Part shown: positions 19,044 through 27,576 of the stretch, piece after piece
How positions within the stretch are numbered: the first letter of the stretch is position 1
Layout: every line of letters starts with the position of its first letter
Origin: Acinetobacter variabilis
Lineage (GTDB): Bacteria; Pseudomonadota; Gammaproteobacteria; Pseudomonadales; Moraxellaceae
Direction of reading: 5' to 3'
DNA: 64,000 bases
NCBI RefSeq assembly: GCF_000369625.1
Contig: NZ_KB850113.1
Coordinates: 1,505,658-1,569,657, forward strand
Program-made: the position numbers and the translations under genes
Notes under the pieces: generated by a model
The model's input: the letters and a program-made list of their open reading frames with translations, nothing else
The model's database searches: none
What the model was told of the DNA's origin: nothing

Positions 19044-19145
19044 GTTTCCTTATTATTCCCTAGTTTTCCTTATTTTTTCTTTAATTTTATAGGTTTAAGT
19101 GTGGCTCATTAATTCAATAGTTTAATGTTTCCTTATTATTCCCTA
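19044..19145. repeat. Two 19-bp direct repeats near the prophage left end
   Basis: GTTTCCTTATTATTCCCTA occurs at 19044-19062 and again, exactly, at 19127-19145, with a partial copy starting at 19062. They precede the integrase gene. Arm-type binding sites of the integrase are the likeliest reading; the left attachment core should be close by but cannot be fixed without the right end. Confidence 0.55.
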
Positions 19146-19203
19146 TTATTCATTCTATATTGATTACGCCAAATTTACGCCACAACATTTTAAAGGAAAA
19201 ATT

Positions 19204-20190
19204 ATGGCCACCTTTCGACAAAGGGGTGATGCTTGGCGAGTTGAGATTAGTGTGAATGGTACTCGGGAAAGTGCGACATTCGATACTAAGACTCAGGCTC
19301 GCGCATGGGCATCAAAACGTGAAACTGAATTAAGAGAGTTATCACGCGGAAAGCTTCCTGATTATACATTAAATTGTGCAATTGATAGATACATAGAAGA
19401 AGTGTGTCCAAAGCACAAAGGCTGTGATGCTGAGATTAAGAGATTTCGGGCATTCCAAAGAAACTTTCCAAAGATTGCAAAAAAGCATATTGCTAAAATT
19501 ACGACTGATGATTTTGTGGTGTGGCGTGATACCAGGCTAAAAACAGTCAAGCCAGCATCGGTACGACGTGAGGGCAACATACTGTCAGCTTTGTTTACAG
19601 TAGCGCGCACGGAATGGAAGTGGGTTTATGATTCACCCATGAGTGATTTAAAGATGCCACCACCACCAGCACATCGAGATAGACGCATATCAGCGGATGA
19701 AATTTACAGGCTTTGTCTGGCTGCTGAATTCGATGATCAGGCACCTGAGAATTTCACACAGCAAATTATGATTGCTTTCCTGTTGGCGATTGAAACTGCA
19801 ATGCGTGCTGGTGAGATCCGCGGCCTGACTTGGGACCGGGTTTATTTAAAGAATAGATATGTGACTTTGAATGAAACCAAGAATGGAACAAAACGACATG
19901 TGCCTCTGTCCAAGCGTGCTGTTGAATTGCTTGAACTTATGAAAGGTGTTGGCAGTCATCAGGTTTTTACAGTGAAAGATTCGAGCTTTGATACACTTTG
20001 GAGAAAGTTGCGAGATAAGTGTGAAATTGAGGATTTACATTTTCACGACTCAAGACATGAGGCATGCACAAGGCTCGCCCAGAAATTGGAAGTATTGGAT
20101 TTGGCGCGGATGATTGGTCATAAGGATTTAAGAAGCCTGATGATTTATTACAATGCGACCGCGTCAGAGATTGCAAATAGGTTGGATTAA
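19204..20190 (+). CDS. Prophage tyrosine integrase
   Basis: This 328-residue recombinase integrates and excises the prophage. An N-terminal three-strand arm-binding domain (residues 1-45, WRVEISVNGTRESATFDTKT) is followed by a SAM-like core-binding domain and a catalytic domain. Catalytic residues are R201 in MRAGEIRG, H281-x2-R284, H306 in GHKDLRS and a tyrosine at 315/316. The gene lies at the host boundary and faces the lysis genes. Length and order are normal for the P4/lambda-type family. Confidence 0.93.
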   Translation: MATFRQRGDAWRVEISVNGTRESATFDTKTQARAWASKRETELRELSRGKLPDYTLNCAIDRYIEEVCPKHKGCDAEIKRFRAFQRNFPKIAKKHIAKITTDDFVVWRDTRLKTVKPASVRREGNILSALFTVARTEWKWVYDSPMSDLKMPPPPAHRDRRISADEIYRLCLAAEFDDQAPENFTQQIMIAFLLAIETAMRAGEIRGLTWDRVYLKNRYVTLNETKNGTKRHVPLSKRAVELLELMKGVGSHQVFTVKDSSFDTLWRKLRDKCEIEDLHFHDSRHEACTRLAQKLEVLDLARMIGHKDLRSLMIYYNATASEIANRLD

Positions 20191-20248
20191 GGCCCATCAA
20201 AGAGCCTTCACACATATCCCCACATTCACATTCGTCGTAATTGAATGG

Positions 20249-20278
20249 GCTGTGCAGCCTGATAGGAGGAAGCACAGC
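20249..20278. terminator. Hairpin between integrase and endolysin genes
   Basis: GCTGTGC (20249-20255) pairs perfectly with GCACAGC (20272-20278) between the convergent integrase and endolysin genes, with A/T-rich flanks. It may act as a terminator, but a clean T-run is missing. Confidence 0.4.
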
Positions 20279-20287
20279 ATTAAAACT

Positions 20288-21031
20288 TTAATTACGCTTT
20301 TCATAATCAATCAGCACTTTGGCCACAGCCTTAGCAGCCAGCCAGTAACGCGCATTAAATCGGGCAAGTTCGTCTTCATTGGAAATAAAGCCAAGTTCTA
20401 CAATCAGACCACCAGCATTCACGTACGCTAAACGGCCGCGTGCTGATTTAGACTGATCAATCCAACCGTTGTCACCACGTAACCGACTGCCAAGAGCATC
20501 TGCTACAGCTTTAGATAAGTCTTGAGCCAGTTTCTTGTCTTTTAGCAGGGCAATCGTTTCTACACCATTCGCCTGTTTTGAGGTTGCAGCATTCATGTGG
20601 AATTCTACCGCAACACTTGAGCCTTGAATTAATTTGACTGCAGCAGACAATGGATCGTTCCTGGTGCCAGTGCCATCGGTTTTGACTTGTAGCCCTGCTT
20701 CACGCAAATAATGAGTCACTGCATTACGGAAGTTAGTCACCAAATCCGCTTCTTTAATTTTGCCGTTTACTGCACCGGGATCAGAATTACTATGCCCTGC
20801 AGTAATGGTGGCAAAGCCAAGATGTTGATGCAGTTTTGGCTGTGCAATTTTACGGCCTATCCAGCTTAAAGCTGGCAAGACTGTACCAATGATAAAAGGT
20901 GCATATTGTTCAGGGATAAAATTAAAGTCTAATGCCCACTGAATAACTAAAACTGCAAGCATTAAAAAAGCCCCCAGTAGTGGGAGCTTTACAGATAAAT
21001 ACTGCAGTGCATTTTCTTGTATAAATTTCAT
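20288..21031 (-). CDS. Endolysin: N-acetylmuramoyl-L-alanine amidase with N-terminal membrane domain
   Basis: The C-terminal domain (residues 70-245) is an Amidase_3-type zinc amidase that cuts between muramic acid and the stem peptide. Candidate zinc ligands are H80 (TAGHS), E94 and H145 (VEFH), and the catalytic Glu is E212 (VELGFIS). Unusually the first 60 residues hold two hydrophobic segments (about 15-33 and 43-58), so the enzyme is membrane-tethered, like a signal-arrest endolysin or a holin fusion. The start overlaps the upstream gene by ATGA. A terminator-like hairpin lies inside the 5' coding region (20964-20990). Confidence 0.88.
   Translation of the reverse strand: MKFIQENALQYLSVKLPLLGAFLMLAVLVIQWALDFNFIPEQYAPFIIGTVLPALSWIGRKIAQPKLHQHLGFATITAGHSNSDPGAVNGKIKEADLVTNFRNAVTHYLREAGLQVKTDGTGTRNDPLSAAVKLIQGSSVAVEFHMNAATSKQANGVETIALLKDKKLAQDLSKAVADALGSRLRGDNGWIDQSKSARGRLAYVNAGGLIVELGFISNEDELARFNARYWLAAKAVAKVLIDYEKRN
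20964..20990 (-). terminator. Terminator-like hairpin inside the endolysin coding sequence
   Basis: On the coding (minus) strand AAAGCTCCC pairs with GGGGGCTTT (one G-U) around a 6-base loop and runs into six Ts. It starts about 40 bases into the endolysin gene, so it could reduce lysis-gene expression. Whether it works is unknown. Confidence 0.5.
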
Positions 21032-21600
21032 TTTGTCTCACTCATATAGTTACGTTCGTAAAGTTTGTTGCGGATTTCTTCTAAGGTGCGAAGGGTCTGA
21101 TCAGATTGTTTTTCAAGGACCTGAATTTTTTGACTATTCGCCATTGCTTGTGCATTCACTGTGTCGGTTTTGGCAGTTTGATTGTTCCAGGCGGCAGCAA
21201 AGACACCTATGATTGCAATCCCACCCCAGCGGACCAGATTGGTCACACTATCTATTTTGGTTTTACTTTCGTGGAGTACCCGGATCTGCATATCGACTTC
21301 TTTGTGCTTGACTTCAGCATCCACACGGATTTGCTTCATCTCATCTCGGAGACTTGATTTTGTTCTATCCAGATCATCTTCAAGGTTCTTCTGGATCTTT
21401 TGCACATTGTGATCAAGGTTTTGTTGCTTTTCCTGAAGCTGATCAAACTGCATACTCATCCGGTCGATTTTTTGCGGCACATCTTCTAGTTTTCGCATTT
21501 CCTGACGCATCTCTTGGCGTAGTTGGCTAATACTTTCTGATATCGCAAGCAATTGTCCGGATGTGGCTGCAGGTGGGTCAGACAGATAGTCATTCGACAT
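21028..21600 (-). CDS. Coiled-coil membrane protein of the lysis cassette
   Basis: From the ATG at 21600, preceded by AGGGGG, the protein has 190 residues. Residues 15-120 are heptad-rich coiled coil (LRQEMRQEMRKLEDV, KNLEDDLDRTKSSLRDEM) and one hydrophobic segment (VRWGGIAIIGVFAAAW) lies near 125-142, followed by a second coil. It overlaps the endolysin start by 4 bp. It is probably a lysis accessory or holin-like membrane protein; its single membrane segment and long coil are also spanin-like. Not matched to a named family. Confidence 0.65.
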   Translation of the reverse strand: MSNDYLSDPPAATSGQLLAISESISQLRQEMRQEMRKLEDVPQKIDRMSMQFDQLQEKQQNLDHNVQKIQKNLEDDLDRTKSSLRDEMKQIRVDAEVKHKEVDMQIRVLHESKTKIDSVTNLVRWGGIAIIGVFAAAWNNQTAKTDTVNAQAMANSQKIQVLEKQSDQTLRTLEEIRNKLYERNYMSETK

Positions 21601-21622
21601 TGTGCCCCCTAAATTTTGGTAA

Positions 21623-21644
21623 TAAAAAAGCACCATAAGGTGCT
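21623..21644 (-). terminator. Terminator between tail-tip and lysis genes
   Basis: On the minus strand AGCACC / GGTGCT around a 4-base loop is followed by six Ts, just after the gene ending at 21660. It separates the tail operon from the lysis genes. Confidence 0.75.
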
Positions 21645-21659
21645 CTTGTTTGGTTAAGT

Positions 21660-21893
21660 TTAGACTTCTATTTCTGAATGCTGTCCAGTAGGTGCTGGCC
21701 TTAGGATCATCTGGTTTGAGATGAATACTCTGGCACCTAAATTATATGTGGTTCCAGAAGTGCAAAGCACTGGACCAGATCCACCATCGATCTGCACCCG
21801 ATACTCTGGATGCTTCACTGAAGTAATGGTGCCGATATATTCAGCATGTGTAGGATTTAAGAGCTTTCTCAATTCGAATAAAGGATTACTCAC
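21660..21893 (-). CDS. Small tail-tip protein, OB-fold-like
   Basis: A 77-residue protein starting at the GTG at 21893, which overlaps the end of the upstream hub-like gene by 8 bp; longer starts would run 60 bases into that gene. The chain HAEYIGTITSVKHPEYRVQIDGG reads as a compact beta barrel typical of small baseplate or tail-tip proteins. Specific role not known. Confidence 0.6.
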   Translation of the reverse strand: MSNPLFELRKLLNPTHAEYIGTITSVKHPEYRVQIDGGSGPVLCTSGTTYNLGARVFISNQMILRPAPTGQHSEIEV

Positions 21894-23973
21894 GGCTGAT
21901 ACGCTCCACAGTAATAGTTTCATTGACCTTTTCATGCGAGAAGCTGCCACTTACCCCATCAATTACGCCCCACCACTGACCATTAAAGGCAATCGTTTTA
22001 CCAGGTAGCATCTCGCCAATTTCCTGACTCACTGGAATGTCAGCAAAGGTATGTAACTCCTGAATATTGGCTTTGATTAACTCAGCTTTCCCATAACTAG
22101 CCCCTGACACTAGGTTAAATAACGGACCTGTAACTGATTCAAGCGGAACATCACCCGAAGTACCGCGCTGCTGTACTTTCAGGCTCTCACCACTTCGACT
22201 ATTCACTACAGTGATGGCATTAAAGTCTGCAATGTATTCATCGTTCTGCTTAATGTTCTGCTGCATCACCAGACTTTCAGATAACAAAATATCGTAATCA
22301 TCCACCGTCATCGTATCCCAATAACCTTTCTGGTACCGGGGTAAAATGGTCAGTGTATTGCCCGCTTTCTGGCTATAGATAAAACCACCAGCCGCATCAA
22401 CCACCTGTTTGATAGCATCAATAGGTGCCAGTTCTGCATAACTCAGGCTTTCAACCGGTACGATCCAGCCCAATTCATCAATCAGCTTCCAGTCCAAGGT
22501 TGTACCACCATTAGCTCGATCCAGCTCTGCCTGAACCAGTTGAACAGAAGTTCTCTCATTGTCCTGGATGAATGAGCGTGAAGCTGCGTATTTATCCGAG
22601 TTTAAGGCTGTGATACTTCTCCCTGGGTAAGTGTACAGAACACTGGCAAAGCGTCGGGTTTCTTCTGGATCTTCCAGCAAAATATGATGCTCAAATCCAT
22701 TGATCATGACTTTGAGAATCACTGGATGCCCATCAATTGGCTGAAGCTTATCTTTTTCAGTATGTGCCACGGTAATTGAGTAGGTCCAGCACCACTGAGA
22801 CTGGCTGGTACTGTAACTACCATCAATCACCTTGATTTTCTCGCCGGTATCTAATCGCTCGGCTGTTAATGTATTCACGATATACCACCAGTTTCTTTTC
22901 GGCAGTGCTGGAATACAGTCATCTGCACCAAAATTTAATACAACATTGTGTGAATCAACGTCATGACATAAGCAGATAAAGTTTAGATCTGTGCTGCCTT
23001 CATATTTGGGTAATTCGGGCTTTGGCCAATGCTGAACTAGGTGCTTACGGTAATGAATCGCCTTGGCTTTATCCCAAGGCAAATCTGACCTGGTGACAAT
23101 CTCGAGGCTTTTATCCCATTCAAATGAAAAACGGTACTCAAAGACTTGCGCCACTTCATGTGAATAAGTAAAAGTCTTGCGACGTCGGATCATTTCTTGC
23201 CAGACCGTTTCCCTGTTATGACGCAGCTTGATGGTTTCTTCATGCAAGTAATGCTGATGAATAAAGCGTTTATTGCCTTCTTCCCAGATTACATACGCAT
23301 CAGAACTCAAACCAGTGGCTTGCTCATGAAAGGATCTAATCGCCCGGGTTAATGACCCTGCCTGCTCATGCTGAATATTTACCTGATTCGAAACTACCAA
23401 GCCTTGATCATAAAAAAGAGCCTCATTTGAGACTCTTAATATTGGCTTGGCCCACGGTATTTCTGTGGTGCTCAAGGCTGCGATAGCCTTCTGATATCGC
23501 ATATCAAAACCATAAGACACCCCGACAAGATGATTAATATCGAATAGTGCTTTAACTTCAAATGAGAAGCCTGTATCCAAAACCGTATCAATCGTGCACA
23601 GGTTTTCCCTAAATACCGCTTCGACTTCAAAACTAAAACTGGTATCTAAAACTGTATCAATCTGCCCGATGACATCAATATTGTCTTTAAAGACTGCGAC
23701 AACTTCAAAGCTAAATTCAGTGTAGAGCACCGTGTCTATGACCGCAGTATTTTCACCACTATCTGCATAGACTGCTGTGACTTCAAATAAAAATCCGGTA
23801 TCAAGTGCTGTATCAATTGCAGCTGTAACATCATCGCCAAAATTAAGATTGGTCGAGCCATCGGCCATGTGCTCAAAATTGAGAATAATGTTATGGCTAT
23901 CAGTATTATCCGACTTAAAGTTTAAGTTTAGTTTGTGCGCATCAACGGTGCCGAGCTTATTTTTAAAATCCAC
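21886..23973 (-). CDS. Tail-tip/hub-like protein with N-terminal tandem repeats
   Basis: The 695-residue product starts at GTG 23973 with SD AAGGTG. The C-terminal half (about 360-690) looks like a tail-hub protein: segments such as WIVPVESLSYAELAPIDAIK, GGFIYSQKAGNTLTILPRYQ and IAFNGQWWGVIDGVS fit phage hub domains. The N-terminal part is odd: four copies of IDTVLDTGFSFEVxAVF begin near residues 53, 79, 105 and 128. Two copies of a DSHNxxLNF motif flank a middle region. It follows the tail genes in order. I infer a tail-tip role from position; a receptor-linked role for the repeats is possible. Confidence 0.65.
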   Translation of the reverse strand: MDFKNKLGTVDAHKLNLNFKSDNTDSHNIILNFEHMADGSTNLNFGDDVTAAIDTALDTGFLFEVTAVYADSGENTAVIDTVLYTEFSFEVVAVFKDNIDVIGQIDTVLDTSFSFEVEAVFRENLCTIDTVLDTGFSFEVKALFDINHLVGVSYGFDMRYQKAIAALSTTEIPWAKPILRVSNEALFYDQGLVVSNQVNIQHEQAGSLTRAIRSFHEQATGLSSDAYVIWEEGNKRFIHQHYLHEETIKLRHNRETVWQEMIRRRKTFTYSHEVAQVFEYRFSFEWDKSLEIVTRSDLPWDKAKAIHYRKHLVQHWPKPELPKYEGSTDLNFICLCHDVDSHNVVLNFGADDCIPALPKRNWWYIVNTLTAERLDTGEKIKVIDGSYSTSQSQWCWTYSITVAHTEKDKLQPIDGHPVILKVMINGFEHHILLEDPEETRRFASVLYTYPGRSITALNSDKYAASRSFIQDNERTSVQLVQAELDRANGGTTLDWKLIDELGWIVPVESLSYAELAPIDAIKQVVDAAGGFIYSQKAGNTLTILPRYQKGYWDTMTVDDYDILLSESLVMQQNIKQNDEYIADFNAITVVNSRSGESLKVQQRGTSGDVPLESVTGPLFNLVSGASYGKAELIKANIQELHTFADIPVSQEIGEMLPGKTIAFNGQWWGVIDGVSGSFSHEKVNETITVERISRE

Positions 23974-23990
23974 ATGAGCACCTTTTTAAT

Positions 23991-24377
23991 TTAAGGTCTG
24001 AGTTTTATTGAGGTGACTGACAATGTACCGCCGAGCGCGAGATTGGTGTTAGCAAGGCTAATATCCGTGCCCACTGTTAGATCGGCAGCGACATCACCAG
24101 CACCATTATAAATACGCGCCCATGTTGCAGTGCCTGACTTAATCACGGTTGCTGTGTCTGTTGGGTGTAATTCAACATAAGTTGGCGTGACTTCTTTAAT
24201 GCACGGCTCAGGAAACACCAAAGTGACCAGAGCATTATTTGAATCTGCTGCAATAGCTGTATTTGCAGGCTGCACGCCCTCATAAAAAGTAACGGTAGCA
24301 CTTTGGCTACCGTTATCCATAAATTCTGCAAAGGCTTGAATCATGGCAAGCCGAGCATTGACTGATGTTTTACTCAT
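23991..24377 (-). CDS. Phage tail-tip region protein, 128 aa
   Basis: Not assigned to a named family. A soluble beta-rich chain beginning MSKTSVNARLAMIQAFAEFM and ending LGGTLSVTSIKLRP. Its start overlaps the upstream 94-residue gene by ATGA, so the two are translationally coupled. Position between tail proteins suggests a structural role. Confidence 0.6.
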   Translation of the reverse strand: MSKTSVNARLAMIQAFAEFMDNGSQSATVTFYEGVQPANTAIAADSNNALVTLVFPEPCIKEVTPTYVELHPTDTATVIKSGTATWARIYNGAGDVAADLTVGTDISLANTNLALGGTLSVTSIKLRP

Positions 24378-24658
24378 TTTGGCACCACGTTATCTTGAAT
24401 GACTGCATTGAATTGAGAGGCTGGGTCATGAGCGACCAAAAAGTATTTACTTTTTTCGAGGTTGGTAAATTCGTAATTCCCGTTCGCATCACTCAATACT
24501 TCATTTAATTTTGTACCAGTAAGCTTTTCATATAAGCGAATACGGCACGGTATAGGTGCAGAACTTTTAAGTACTGTTCCCGAAATTTTATATAACTGAG
24601 GGGATTGCTTATTTAGGTTTCTTTTTTTGGTGTTAAAATATGGGACAACAATATTCAC
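24374..24658 (-). CDS. Carboxypeptidase-regulatory-like (Ig-fold) tail protein
   Basis: A 94-residue protein starting at a GTG that shares one base with the stop of the upstream gene; SD AGGGGGG precedes it. ISGTVLKSSAPIPCRIRLYE, followed by DANGNYEFTNLEKSKYFLVA, is the pattern of the carboxypeptidase regulatory-like beta-sandwich. Such domains occur in phage tail fibres and may help surface attachment. Confidence 0.65.
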   Translation of the reverse strand: MNIVVPYFNTKKRNLNKQSPQLYKISGTVLKSSAPIPCRIRLYEKLTGTKLNEVLSDANGNYEFTNLEKSKYFLVAHDPASQFNAVIQDNVVPK

Positions 24659-25911
24659 TATAACCCCCCTATTTTAATAACAATCTGTACGGATTCTGGA
24701 GACGATGGGTGAGCAATACTTTTAGCCATAAATATCTCACTACCAAAGATAAATGATTGCTTGTTGGAAAATGGCTCCGATTGATATAACCATTTAAGTG
24801 CCGGCAAAACCCCTCTGATATTACTATTGTATATATAGGCAGGCATTAATGCATATCCAATACTTGTTGGACTACCTATAATTGCTTCTCCAGATGTATT
24901 GTTAATTTTACCAATACCCAGAGAGACAATAGCGGCTAATCCTGATGAATTTTGAGTATAATCTCTTTGCAATAATAAAGTTTTTTTGTTTAGAGTCGGT
25001 ACAGGGCAATTTCGCAGACGGTAAAAATTTTCACTCGCAGGTGCGTAGTCTAAGCTGCTTATTAGAAAATTATTTGTCGAGTCTCCTTCAAGAAATGATT
25101 CAAAGCTCCCAAACCCATAGACTGCTGAGAAATCTTCTTTTTCATTAGATGAATTAATAATATAGAACCAGTCACCATTACCAACTACCATCCATTTCAT
25201 CTCATTGGAAGATGCACCATACCGATCCCCGTCTGAGGACCCAAAACCATAACTCGTCGCATAGTACCATCGAGCCCAGCCATTAATTGCCTCAATACCT
25301 GAACCTGTGCCTATCCAATTTTTATCAGGCATAGTGGAATCAAAGGGCGCCTGAACACCAAGCATCGTATCAATATCCGTCATATCTTCAACAATACCGA
25401 CTTTTGCGTACTTCGCATAAGTTGCTGTATATGCTGGATCAAGTTCATCTACAACACGTAGAAATGGGTGACTTGGCAAAAGTAAATTGGTAGATCGATA
25501 AGCTGCCTTTCCACCACCATTTGGGTTGGTACTTGAGAATGGTTTTTCCCACGCAAGTGGGGGTAATGAGGCTGTGATTGTGCCTGTGGCGGTAGATAAA
25601 CTTGGTACGGCTGCAAGTTCAAACGTGACACTTTGTGCGTTTGGTACGGTTAATACTCTATGTTCACCATTGAACTCTGACTGATTTGCCCCAGTGATTT
25701 TAATCACCTGGTATTGCATCAAATTATGCGCAGAGCTAAATAATGCAGTAACTGTTGTACCTGATGCTATAAGTGATGAAACAGCACCAACATTAATGCC
25801 ATTCACTAAGCAAGCATCCAACACATTAATCATACTGCCATAGGCATTTTGCAATTGTGGCGCATTGTTGTTTGTATGCACGTAGAACTTAATATCTGTA
25901 CTTGCGACCAT
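24658..25911 (-). CDS. Phage tail protein, 417 aa
   Basis: Not matched to a named family. The protein is rich in aromatic and Asn/Ser residues with many short beta-like segments (GSGIEAINGWARWYYATSYG, FGSSDGDRYGASSNEMKWM). This is common in tail-tip or fibre proteins. It lies between a larger tail protein and the Ig-fold protein and is coupled to the latter by a one-base overlap. A receptor-binding role is possible but not shown. Confidence 0.6.
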   Translation of the reverse strand: MVASTDIKFYVHTNNNAPQLQNAYGSMINVLDACLVNGINVGAVSSLIASGTTVTALFSSAHNLMQYQVIKITGANQSEFNGEHRVLTVPNAQSVTFELAAVPSLSTATGTITASLPPLAWEKPFSSTNPNGGGKAAYRSTNLLLPSHPFLRVVDELDPAYTATYAKYAKVGIVEDMTDIDTMLGVQAPFDSTMPDKNWIGTGSGIEAINGWARWYYATSYGFGSSDGDRYGASSNEMKWMVVGNGDWFYIINSSNEKEDFSAVYGFGSFESFLEGDSTNNFLISSLDYAPASENFYRLRNCPVPTLNKKTLLLQRDYTQNSSGLAAIVSLGIGKINNTSGEAIIGSPTSIGYALMPAYIYNSNIRGVLPALKWLYQSEPFSNKQSFIFGSEIFMAKSIAHPSSPESVQIVIKIGGL

Positions 25912-25924
25912 TTTGTTTACTCAT

Positions 25925-25946
25925 AAAAAAGACCGCATTACGCGGC
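25925..25946 (-). terminator. Terminator after the 536-aa tail protein gene
   Basis: On the minus strand CCGC-GTAAT-GCGG is followed by TCTTTTTT between the genes at 25964 and 25911. It may dampen expression of the downstream tail-tip genes. Confidence 0.65.
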
Positions 25947-25963
25947 CATATTTGATTTAGGTT

Positions 25964-27574
25964 TTAGATAACGCGGTCAATGTCACCGCGCAGCATGATC
26001 TGGAATTGATCCGACAATACTGCTGGCTCTGACTGTTTTACTGTACGAATTACCCAGACCGGAAAGTTTGCAGCGACTGTATTGAATCGCAGGACATTAC
26101 CATTTGCCCAGCCAGCACCCCATCCTTCTTTTTTAATCGTGAAATATGGAACACCGGTCACCGGGTTAATCGGTGCATAGTCAGCATTGGTGGTTCCTGT
26201 ACCAATCTGGCCAGAATATTCACCTACACAACGGAATGATTGATCGCCTGTGAATATCAGCGCCCAACGCTCCTGAATCGCCCCGTTGTTTGTGACTTGA
26301 AGTGGGTACAGTGAGTCGTTGTAATTAGCTAAAATTCCTGAGCTTGGTTCATCTGCCCAGGCATTACTCCACGAGCCTTGCACAAACTTACGTGTGTAAC
26401 GTGCCTGCATATCACCAATGACTAAAGCAGATCCAACAATGGTGTCGACTGCATCATAGTTATGGGTTAAAGGCTTAGTGAATGTCAGCTGACCATTGAT
26501 CTGCACATCACGGATCAAGCCCATGTCTTGATAGCGATATTTAACTGTTAGTGGCGCAACCAGATTACCCATCACAAAGTCACCACCAAGCGTCACACGA
26601 CCATAATCATAATCAACCGTGTATAAATCGAAAGCTACTTTCGTTCCGTTGGCATCTTCAAGTTCAGCCCATGAAATACGCTGATCCTTCAGATCATATG
26701 TGGTCCCTGCAATGGCATCAGTTAGCTCTTGAGCTTTGCTTGAGCTGACAATCCCAATGCCACCAACACGGAAAATCGGCACCCGGCCATCAATTGGTAA
26801 ACGTGTTGCAGATAACCCTAGAATTTCTGAATCAAGCGGAATATAGGTATAAGCCACAGCGTTATAACGCACTGATGAAGCATCGACCCAGACCGGAGCA
26901 TTGATCCATACCGTATTGCCGGTGTCTGTATATTCAAGCAGCGGGTCATACCAAGGCTCGTTCAATATCCAGAGATTGTCTGTCTTTTTGGTCTTTTTGT
27001 AGAAGTAAATCGAGACAAAGCCATTTTCCCAATTCACTTGACCGTGCGCATGGTCAGTTTCAATCACGCCATTTTCATCAGCAGTCAATGTTAGTTGCCC
27101 ATGGTCGAGCGTCCCCACAATCACGGTTAATGATTGCGGTCGAATCGGCATGATCGGCGTTCTAAAGCTGATTTTATTGACTGGTGGTAAGTCGGTAGTT
27201 GTGGTTAATGATTGCAGACTGAGCGTGTTGTCTGCACCAGGCGTCCATGATGTAATCTCAACAACACCATTACCATACTGAATAGAGCCGGATTGAATCC
27301 CGCTATTATTCGACGGATCAACATTGCGATAAAGCAGTCCAGATCGATCCAAGAAAGTATCATTGCCAATTTTAAAACGTGCCGAACCCGTCAAAATCTG
27401 CTCGTCAAAACCAGTGGTTAGGTCAAAACTTAAATTGTTCGCAGTGATTGTTTTGCTGTCGCTACCACTGCTTGCAGTATCTCGATAGCTAACACTAACA
27501 TTGGCCGCATCAAATGCTTTTAATGTTCGAGTGACTGCACTGTAGCCTGATACTTGCGGTGCGTAAAAACTCAT
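25964..27574 (-). CDS. Phage tail protein, 536 aa, beta-module rich
   Basis: A soluble beta-rich protein downstream of the tape measure in the tail operon. It contains sandwich-like units (HGQVNWENGFVSIYFYK, LKDQRISWAELEDANG, VDYDYGRVTLGGDFVMGN) of the same style as the 656-residue protein encoded just upstream, so the two are probably distant relatives. Starts 2 bp after that gene with SD AGGAAG. Likely a tail-tip component. Confidence 0.65.
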   Translation of the reverse strand: MSFYAPQVSGYSAVTRTLKAFDAANVSVSYRDTASSGSDSKTITANNLSFDLTTGFDEQILTGSARFKIGNDTFLDRSGLLYRNVDPSNNSGIQSGSIQYGNGVVEITSWTPGADNTLSLQSLTTTTDLPPVNKISFRTPIMPIRPQSLTVIVGTLDHGQLTLTADENGVIETDHAHGQVNWENGFVSIYFYKKTKKTDNLWILNEPWYDPLLEYTDTGNTVWINAPVWVDASSVRYNAVAYTYIPLDSEILGLSATRLPIDGRVPIFRVGGIGIVSSSKAQELTDAIAGTTYDLKDQRISWAELEDANGTKVAFDLYTVDYDYGRVTLGGDFVMGNLVAPLTVKYRYQDMGLIRDVQINGQLTFTKPLTHNYDAVDTIVGSALVIGDMQARYTRKFVQGSWSNAWADEPSSGILANYNDSLYPLQVTNNGAIQERWALIFTGDQSFRCVGEYSGQIGTGTTNADYAPINPVTGVPYFTIKKEGWGAGWANGNVLRFNTVAANFPVWVIRTVKQSEPAVLSDQFQIMLRGDIDRVI

Positions 27575-27576
27575 AG

